64,000 nucleotides of DNA from Flavobacteriaceae bacterium (GTDB lineage Bacteria; Bacteroidota; Bacteroidia; Flavobacteriales; Flavobacteriaceae): assembly GCA_018623195.1 (NCBI GenBank), contig JAAZVY010000003.1, forward strand, positions 19,380-83,379. Reading direction: 5' to 3'. Positions 57,455 to 64,000 of the stretch are shown one piece after another. The position numbers and the translations under genes are program-made. How positions within the stretch are numbered: position 1 is the stretch's first letter; every line of letters begins with the position of its first letter. The notes beneath the pieces are model-generated. The model made no database searches and had not been told where the DNA came from. It saw only the letters and a program-made list of their open reading frames with translations.

Positions 57455-58225
57455 CTAGGATTTAAAATAAGTTCCTAATTTGATTTGAGTGAGTACCTTT
57501 TTGGTATAGAGCGGAAAGTCAGCTCCTAAAATCCATCCGAAGTAACCCGGTTCTTTTTCTAGAACTTCTAATACAGGGGCTCCTTTGTGCTTGCCAAAGT
57601 TAAAAACAGGGATTCCATTCTCATCTTTCGTAAGCATACCCGCAAAATCAACTCGATCTTGTCTCGATGTAAATTCAGATAATGACTTTACATCTTTAGG
57701 GAGATCGTCATATCGGTCTAATTGCGCTTCAAGAACCTCATAGGTTGCTAGGGTGTCTGCTTCAGCACTGTGCGCATCCTCGAGGTCTTTATCACAATAA
57801 AACTTGTAAGCTGCGGTCAGGGTGCGTTTTTCCATTTTATGAAAGATGGTCTGCACATCTACAGAGACCATTTTCTTCAGATCCACATCTACACCGACTC
57901 TCAAGAGTTCTTCGATGAGCATGGGTATATCAAAACGGTCTGAATTGAACCCGGCTAAATCCGCATCCTTAAACCAATCATATATTTCGTGAGCCAATTG
58001 CTTAAAAGTAGGCTCATTAGCCACTTTATCATCAGATATTCCATGAACAGCTGTAGCTTCGGCGGGAATCGGCATTTCAGGATTCACCAACCAACTTTGC
58101 TGCTTTCTAGTACCATTAGGAAACAATTTCAGTATTGAAATTTCTACAATTCGATCTTTAACAATGTTAATACCTGTCGTCTCGAGATCGAAGAAGCAGA
58201 TCGGTTTAGAGAGTTCTAAGGCCAT
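57455..58225 (-). CDS. 3'-5' exonuclease (DnaQ/epsilon-like)
   Basis: ICFFDLETTGINIVKDRIVEISI; AGFNSDRFDIPMLIEE; DAHSAEADTLATYEVL; start refined to MALELSK. Confidence 0.93.
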   Translation of the reverse strand: MALELSKPICFFDLETTGINIVKDRIVEISILKLFPNGTRKQQSWLVNPEMPIPAEATAVHGISDDKVANEPTFKQLAHEIYDWFKDADLAGFNSDRFDIPMLIEELLRVGVDVDLKKMVSVDVQTIFHKMEKRTLTAAYKFYCDKDLEDAHSAEADTLATYEVLEAQLDRYDDLPKDVKSLSEFTSRQDRVDFAGMLTKDENGIPVFNFGKHKGAPVLEVLEKEPGYFGWILGADFPLYTKKVLTQIKLGTYFKS

Positions 58226-58242
58226 GAAACTAGCTTTTGAAG

Positions 58243-59619
58243 TTATACTTTTCGATCCATCGACCAATTTTCGAGGAGATCAGCTACATGCTTGATAAAT
58301 AGTCCTCCTAGTGCTCCATTCACCACGCGGTGATCATAAGAGTGAGACAAGAACATTTTATGACGTATTGCAATGAATTCACCTTGATCTGTATCAACCA
58401 CAGCAGGGACTTTTCTAATTGCACCGATAGCTAGTATAGCTACCTGCGGTTGAGGAATAATCGGAGTTCCCATAACACTACCAAAAGAGCCGATGTTCGT
58501 AATCGTATACGTGCCTTGCATCACTTCGTCAGGCTTAAGGGCGCTCTTTCGAGCTCTAGCCGCTAGATCATTCACCTTCTTAGCTAAGCCAACTAAATTC
58601 AAGGTGTCTGCATCTTTAATGACCGGAACAATCAGGTTACCGTCTTCTAGAGCAGTTGCCATTCCCAGATTTACCGAGGCTTTCTTAATAATTTTCTCCC
58701 CGTCAAACTGAATATTCAACATCGGAAAAGCTTTCAAAGCCTTGGCTACTACTTCAAAGAAGATAGGAGTAAACGTTAGCTTTTCACCATGAGTTCGCTC
58801 AAATTGATCTTTTATTGCTGCTCTCCATTCAACGACCTTAGTCATATCCACTTCGATAAAGCTTTGAACATGAGCAGAGGTCTGCAAACTACCAATCATA
58901 TGATCTGCAGTGAGCTTTGCCATTCGGTTCAGTTCTATGATCTCATCTCCAGACGCAGGAACAGCAGTAGGAATTGATGCTGGTTTTACAGGTGCGCTAG
59001 GCGCAATTGGTTTGGATTCTTTGACGGGTATAGTTATCTCTGAAGGAGCAGCCGAAACAGATGGCGAACCACCGCGTTTTTCGAGATAGGCGATCATGTC
59101 ATATTTCGTAACTCTACCGTCGAGTCCCGTACCTTGAATTTGACTTAACTCTTCATCAGAAACCCCCTCTTCCTTCGCCATATTTCTAACTAATGGAGAT
59201 AATAAGCCCGATGTAGTAATGGGTTTTGAAACATGGTTAACTATCGGAGATTCAACGGCTTCGATAACTGCAGGAGTTGGCTCTTCTCTAGCAGGCTCTT
59301 CTGATTCTTTTACGGGTTCAGTCTCTGATGGATGTTGAACGGGAGTAGATTCAGTTTCAACGGATGAATCTGATCCTCCTTCAGTCTCTATGATAGCAAT
59401 CACAGACCCCACTTCAGCCACCTCATCAATAGCGAATCGCTGCTCAATTAAAATACCGGCATATTCACTAACTACTTCAGAGTCAACTTTATCGGTAGCT
59501 ACCTCAACAATAACCTCATCTTCTTCTACACGGTCACCGACCGATTTGATCCAATTGGTTATCGTAGCCTCAGCTACGCTTTCGCCCATTTCAGGAAGTC
59601 GAATCTCAATTTTCGCCAT
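58243..59619 (-). CDS. 2-oxo acid dehydrogenase dihydrolipoamide acyltransferase (E2)
   Basis: Lipoyl domain EVATDKVDSEVV; E3-binding SPLVRNMAKEEGV; LSHSYDHRVVNGALGGLFI. Confidence 0.95.
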   Translation of the reverse strand: MAKIEIRLPEMGESVAEATITNWIKSVGDRVEEDEVIVEVATDKVDSEVVSEYAGILIEQRFAIDEVAEVGSVIAIIETEGGSDSSVETESTPVQHPSETEPVKESEEPAREEPTPAVIEAVESPIVNHVSKPITTSGLLSPLVRNMAKEEGVSDEELSQIQGTGLDGRVTKYDMIAYLEKRGGSPSVSAAPSEITIPVKESKPIAPSAPVKPASIPTAVPASGDEIIELNRMAKLTADHMIGSLQTSAHVQSFIEVDMTKVVEWRAAIKDQFERTHGEKLTFTPIFFEVVAKALKAFPMLNIQFDGEKIIKKASVNLGMATALEDGNLIVPVIKDADTLNLVGLAKKVNDLAARARKSALKPDEVMQGTYTITNIGSFGSVMGTPIIPQPQVAILAIGAIRKVPAVVDTDQGEFIAIRHKMFLSHSYDHRVVNGALGGLFIKHVADLLENWSMDRKV

Positions 59620-59636
59620 GGCTACAAAGTTAGCAA

Positions 59637-60251
59637 TTATCCTTTATCGTAGTCGAGTGGAATACGATTAGAAATGCTTCGGCCAAGGGTTATTTCATCT
59701 GCGTATTGAAGTTCATCGCCAACTGCTATACCTCTAGCGATGGTAGAAAACTTCAGACTAAGACCAGCTAATTGCTTGTAAATGTAAAAGTTAGTTGTGT
59801 CCCCTTCCATAGTAGAACTCAGTGCGAAAATAAGCTCAGTAATCCCCTCTGTCTTCACTCGTGAAACCAGAGAATCAATAGTAAGGTCTGAAGGTCCAAT
59901 CCCATCCATCGGAGAAATCTTACCTCCAAGAACGTGATACCTCCCTCTGAATTCAGAAGTACCCTCAATCGCAAGCACATCTCTTATATCCTCAACTACG
60001 CACAAGATTCCTATTTCTCTTCTAGGATCCTCACATATTTGACAAACTTCGGTATCCGATAGTGTATGACAATGTTTACAATTTTTAGAGTTTTCTCGTA
60101 AGGAGAGCAAAGCTTTAGAAAGATCCTCAGTCTGTGTCTGAGGCCTGTTTAAGAGATGCAATGCTAAACGAAGTGCAGAACGTTTTCCAATCCCTGGGAG
60201 CAATGAAATTTCATTCACCGCATTTTCTAATAACTTTGAGCCATATTCCAT
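59637..60251 (-). CDS. recR: Recombination protein RecR
   Basis: [53 protein letters not shown]. Confidence 0.97.
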   Translation of the reverse strand: MEYGSKLLENAVNEISLLPGIGKRSALRLALHLLNRPQTQTEDLSKALLSLRENSKNCKHCHTLSDTEVCQICEDPRREIGILCVVEDIRDVLAIEGTSEFRGRYHVLGGKISPMDGIGPSDLTIDSLVSRVKTEGITELIFALSSTMEGDTTNFYIYKQLAGLSLKFSTIARGIAVGDELQYADEITLGRSISNRIPLDYDKG

Positions 60252-60276
60252 TTTTCAAAAATACTAGAAGCGACTC

Positions 60277-61740
60277 ATGAATCCCACTCAAATTTTTATT
60301 CTTCTGATTGCTTATTTCGGTTTACTATTTGTAATCTCATATATTACCGGAAAGAGCGACTCTAATGAGGCCTTCTTTAAAGCCAATTCGAACTCACCTT
60401 GGTATCTCGTTGCTTTTGGTATGGTAGGCGCTTCTTTATCTGGAGTAACCTTCATTTCGGTTCCGGGCTGGGTGGGTCAAACGAGCTTCACTTACCTTCA
60501 AGTGGTAATCGGTTATTTTTTCGGATACCTTGTCGTAGCCTATATCCTATTACCTATTTACTACAAACTTCGCCTACCCTCTATTTACAGCTATTTAAGT
60601 GAACGATTCAACTCAAGTACACAAAAAGTTGGAGCCTTCTACTTCTTAATTTCAAGGGTGATCGGAGCTTCTTTTAGGCTTTATTTAGTAGCACTTGTAT
60701 TGCATACCTATCTATTTCAGCCGCTTGGAGTTCCCCTCGAGGCTACCGTCATTCTTTCGGTAGCTTTAATTTATGCCTATACGTTCAGAGGCGGGATTCG
60801 AACGATTGTAATTACAGATAGTTTACAGACCTTTTTAATGCTTCTTAGTGTTGGCCTGAGCATCTATCTCATTTTAGACGAGTTGAATTTCAGCGTTTCA
60901 AAGTATTTATCTTCTGCTTCCTTTGAAAGTATGAGTCAAGTTTGGGTCACCGAAGACTTCGGAAGAAGTGATTACTTTCTCAAATCTCTGATTGGCGGAA
61001 TGTTTATCACCATCAGCATGACCGGGCTCGATCAAGATATGATGCAGAAAAATCTAAGCTGTAGAAATTTGAAAGAAGCTCAGAAAAACATGCTTGTTTT
61101 CAGTACCGTACTCGTGGTAGTGACCACCTTATTTATATTCTTAGGGGCACTACTCTATTCCTACGCAGAGGTAATGGGAATTGGCATACCTACTCAAAAT
61201 GGGGTCACTAGAACCGATTTATTGTTTCCAGAAATCGCACTGAAAGGAAACTTAGGAATTCTAGTTTCTATATCCTTCTTTTTAGGACTAATAGCTGCGG
61301 CGTACAGCAGTGCTGACAGTGCGCTTACCTCCCTAACCACATCCATATGCTTTGACTTTCTAGACTTGGCAAATGACAACTCCAGAGCAACGATCCAAAA
61401 ACGAAAGTGGATTCACCTGGGGGTAGCGATTCTTCTGATCTTGGTAATCATCGCGTTTAGTTACTGGGTGGACCAAAATGTGATTGATAGTCTTCTTACA
61501 GTGGCTGGATATACCTACGGTCCTTTACTAGGATTGTTTGCGTTCGGACTTTTCACCTCGCATCAGATCAAGGGCAATCGAGTTTTCCCGATCACAATTG
61601 CATCGGTGATTCTGATTACCTTGACGGCTAATTTGCCAAGTAACTTTTTAGGAAATTATCAACTAGGATACGAGTTATTACCACTCAATGGGATAATAAC
61701 CTTCAGTCTACTTTACTTATTTCGTTCTAGAACTTCATAA
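60277..61740 (+). CDS. Sodium:solute symporter family protein
   Basis: ATG at 60277, MNPTQIFILLIAYFGLLFVISYITGKSDSNEAFFKANSNSPWYLVAFGMVGASLSGVTFISVPG; SSADSALTSLTTS. Confidence 0.94.
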   Translation: MNPTQIFILLIAYFGLLFVISYITGKSDSNEAFFKANSNSPWYLVAFGMVGASLSGVTFISVPGWVGQTSFTYLQVVIGYFFGYLVVAYILLPIYYKLRLPSIYSYLSERFNSSTQKVGAFYFLISRVIGASFRLYLVALVLHTYLFQPLGVPLEATVILSVALIYAYTFRGGIRTIVITDSLQTFLMLLSVGLSIYLILDELNFSVSKYLSSASFESMSQVWVTEDFGRSDYFLKSLIGGMFITISMTGLDQDMMQKNLSCRNLKEAQKNMLVFSTVLVVVTTLFIFLGALLYSYAEVMGIGIPTQNGVTRTDLLFPEIALKGNLGILVSISFFLGLIAAAYSSADSALTSLTTSICFDFLDLANDNSRATIQKRKWIHLGVAILLILVIIAFSYWVDQNVIDSLLTVAGYTYGPLLGLFAFGLFTSHQIKGNRVFPITIASVILITLTANLPSNFLGNYQLGYELLPLNGIITFSLLYLFRSRTS

Positions 61741-62734
61741 TTACACTACCCCAAGTAAATCCGCTACCAAAGGCCGCAAGAACCACGAGATCACCCGCGT
61801 TTACTTTGCCTTTTTCCCAAGCCTCGGTTAAGGCGATTGGGATAGACGCAGCCGTAGTATTACCGTAGTGCATAATATTATTGTAAACCTGATCGTCAGA
61901 TAATCCGAATTTGGATTGAATAAATTGGGCTATCCTGAGATTTGCTTGGTGTGGAACCAGCATATCAATATCTGAACTGCTTAACCCATTGTGCGCCAGA
62001 CCTTCTTTAATCACTTCTGAAAAACGCACTACCGCATTTTTAAAAACGAATTGTCCGTTCATATGTGGTAAATATGACTCGTCGTTTGGGTCATTATCTT
62101 TTAGAATATCTGTTACCCATCGCTTACCCATCCCAGGGGCAATTAAGGCTAATTCCTCGGCATGAGCACCTTCAGAATGCAAGTGAGTAGAAAGTATTTT
62201 ACGATTTTCATCTTCACTTTTTGAAACAATAGCTGCTCCTGCCCCATCCCCGAAAATAACGGATACAGATCGGCCGCGAGTAGTCATATCAAGGCCTTGA
62301 CTGTGCAGTTCAGAACCAATAACTAGTATGTTTTTGTACATCCCTGAACGGATGTATTGATCAGCCACAGAGATCGCATATACAAACCCAGAACACTGAT
62401 TTCTAACATCCAATGCCCCTACTGTTTTCAAACCTAAATCGCGTTGTACAAGAACACCCGGGCCTGGGAAATAGTAATCAGGGCTAAGCGTTGCAAAAAT
62501 GATAAAGTCAACTTCATCTTTATCGATTCCAGCGCGTTCGATGGCTACTTTGGCAGCCTCAACCCCCATAGACGTGGTGGTGTCCTTACCTTTAACTGCA
62601 AAACGTCTTTCTTTAATACCGGTTCTTTCAGTGATCCATTCATCACTGGTTTCAATGATTTTTGAAAGATCGTCGTTGGTTACCACCTGTTCTGGTACGT
62701 AGTACCCCAATCCTCTAATGTAAGCGTTGTTCAT
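61727..62734 (-). CDS. fabH: 3-oxoacyl-ACP synthase III
   Basis: IRGLGYYVPEQVVTNDDLSKIIETSDEWITERTGIKERRF; VRNQCSGFVYAI; MLVPHQANLRI; MHYGNTTAASIPIAL. Confidence 0.95.
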   Translation of the reverse strand: MNNAYIRGLGYYVPEQVVTNDDLSKIIETSDEWITERTGIKERRFAVKGKDTTTSMGVEAAKVAIERAGIDKDEVDFIIFATLSPDYYFPGPGVLVQRDLGLKTVGALDVRNQCSGFVYAISVADQYIRSGMYKNILVIGSELHSQGLDMTTRGRSVSVIFGDGAGAAIVSKSEDENRKILSTHLHSEGAHAEELALIAPGMGKRWVTDILKDNDPNDESYLPHMNGQFVFKNAVVRFSEVIKEGLAHNGLSSSDIDMLVPHQANLRIAQFIQSKFGLSDDQVYNNIMHYGNTTAASIPIALTEAWEKGKVNAGDLVVLAAFGSGFTWGSVIMKF

Positions 62735-62763
62735 AACAATAATTTAGTCTTTTAAAGTTAGGC

Positions 62764-64000
62764 TTAATTTGACAAATACTTGAGATAAGCCTTGGTATCC
62801 ACCTCTGCCTTTAAATCGTAAAGCAAATTATAAAGACCGAAAAAGGTGCGATTCATATAAAGAAAATGCTTCGAACCTCTATTAGCATTCATCTTTCGGA
62901 TGGTTTGATCTTGAGAGAAAAATTCAGCCATCTTCCCAATGCCGTCCCAGAATTCTGGATTAGCGAAATCAAACCGATCCCTATTAAATGGAGCCGTGAA
63001 CAGTTGTAGCATTTCTTTAAAGAGTTTGGTGAAATAAGCTATTTCGTCTGCTCCATCAGATTCCACTAACATTTCAAGTTCGTATAATTTCGAAAGGAAA
63101 AGATCCTGATCTTCCATCGCAGAGGCATCTGCCAATTCAAAATAGGGAGTGTAAAATTGATCAGGTATTTCTTTGATACATCCAAAATCAATGACAATAA
63201 GTTCGCCTTGACTGTTCACCAAAAAGTTGCCCGGATGCGGATCGGCATGCACCGCCTTCAAGCCGTGAATCTGGAACATATAGAAATCCCAAAGCGATTG
63301 ACCCAATACTTGAGCGACTTCAGCATCAAATTCACCACTAACGAAAGTTCCGAGGGGAACTCCGTCCATCCAATCCATCGTTAAAATACGCTCAGAAGAA
63401 TACGCTGGATAATAATTCGGAAATCGTAAATTCGGAATATGACTCGCCTTTGAGGTAATAGAAACGCTCATATCGAGCTCATGTAAATAGTCAGTTTCTT
63501 CTTTAAGCTTTTCTTCAATTTCCTTGAAATACTTCTCTGACTCTCGGGCTCCCATGTTAAACATTCTGAGCGCGATAGGCTTAACCAGTGCCAGATCGGA
63601 TGAAATACTCTCAGCAACCCCAGGATATTGAATCTTTACAGCCAAATTCTTACCATCTTTAGTAGCCTTGTGCACTTGTCCGATAGAAGCAGCGTTGATT
63701 GCACTGTAATCAAAAGAATCAAAGATATCCTCCGGTAAGGCATTCATGTATCTTTTGAAGGTCTTCTTTACCAGTGGACCAGAAAGAGGTGGAACTGAGA
63801 ATTGAGAAAGTGAAAAACGCTCTACATAGGCCCGAGGTAATATGTTGCGCTCCATACTTAGCATCTGAGCTACTTTTAGAGCACTTCCCTTCAGCGTTTT
63901 TAAACCATCGTAAATGTCTGAAGCATTATTCTCGTTTAGGCGATCCTTTGCTTCTTCTGAACCTACTAGTGACTCTCCGTAATATTTGAGGTAATTCCCC
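62764..64000 (-). CDS. ABC1/AarF/UbiB-family kinase-like protein (runs off the right edge)
   Basis: LKGSALKVAQMLSMERN; INAASIGQVHKATKDGKNLAVKIQYPG; HADPHPGNFLV; frame stays open to 64000 (ORF-track start 63864 is internal). Confidence 0.93.
   Translation of the reverse strand, partial: GNYLKYYGESLVGSEEAKDRLNENNASDIYDGLKTLKGSALKVAQMLSMERNILPRAYVERFSLSQFSVPPLSGPLVKKTFKRYMNALPEDIFDSFDYSAINAASIGQVHKATKDGKNLAVKIQYPGVAESISSDLALVKPIALRMFNMGARESEKYFKEIEEKLKEETDYLHELDMSVSITSKASHIPNLRFPNYYPAYSSERILTMDWMDGVPLGTFVSGEFDAEVAQVLGQSLWDFYMFQIHGLKAVHADPHPGNFLVNSQGELIVIDFGCIKEIPDQFYTPYFELADASAMEDQDLFLSKLYELEMLVESDGADEIAYFTKLFKEMLQLFTAPFNRDRFDFANPEFWDGIGKMAEFFSQDQTIRKMNANRGSKHFLYMNRTFFGLYNLLYDLKAEVDTKAYLKYLSN

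Noticed and set aside
1-64000. CRISPR arrays, insertion sequences, prophage, toxin-antitoxin or defence modules
   Set aside because: None recognised in the ORF products; no direct-repeat array or transposase seen by reading. The xer-family gene at 15136 looks like a chromosomal XerC/D, not a mobile integrase.

Overview
The window is a compact, AT-leaning chromosomal segment from a Bacteroidota genome, probably a marine Flavobacteriales-type bacterium (inferred from gene content and TTTG/TAnnTTTG promoters). It is mostly core genes: ppk1 (partial), pdxH, rnz, pyrB-pyrR, lon-cmk-rpsA, lpdA, aroQ, xer recombinase, rocD, rlmD, thrS-infC-rpmI-rplT, dnaB, accA, tgt, split transketolase, aroK, acn, surA-like, rimO, ftsY, rpmB-rpmG-DUF4295, cinA, dnaQ-like, E2, recR, fabH and a partial ABC1/AarF kinase. 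There are two tRNA genes (Lys-TTT, Leu-GAG). The main accessory-type locus is a carotenoid operon (41.3-47.1 kb): a MerR/B12-binding CarH-like regulator, crtI, crtB, crtZ, crtD-like and cruF-like, met head-on by a crtA-like gene that follows acn. I saw no CRISPR array, prophage, transposon or rRNA. The points most worth a second look are: (1) 11 of 12 convergent gene pairs overlap at their 3' ends and the twelfth is 1 nt apart, while the clear hairpin-T terminators all follow translation genes; (2) the CarH-like photoreceptor candidate (Wx9EH and ExHxxG motifs) with a palindrome at the operon promoter; (3) a four-Cys insertion in ornithine aminotransferase; (4) a non-ATG infC start missed by the ORF track; (5) several promoters placed 4-5 nt from start codons (possible leaderless mRNAs). 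I could not identify a clearly novel multi-gene system. All family names come from reading the protein sequences, with no database search.
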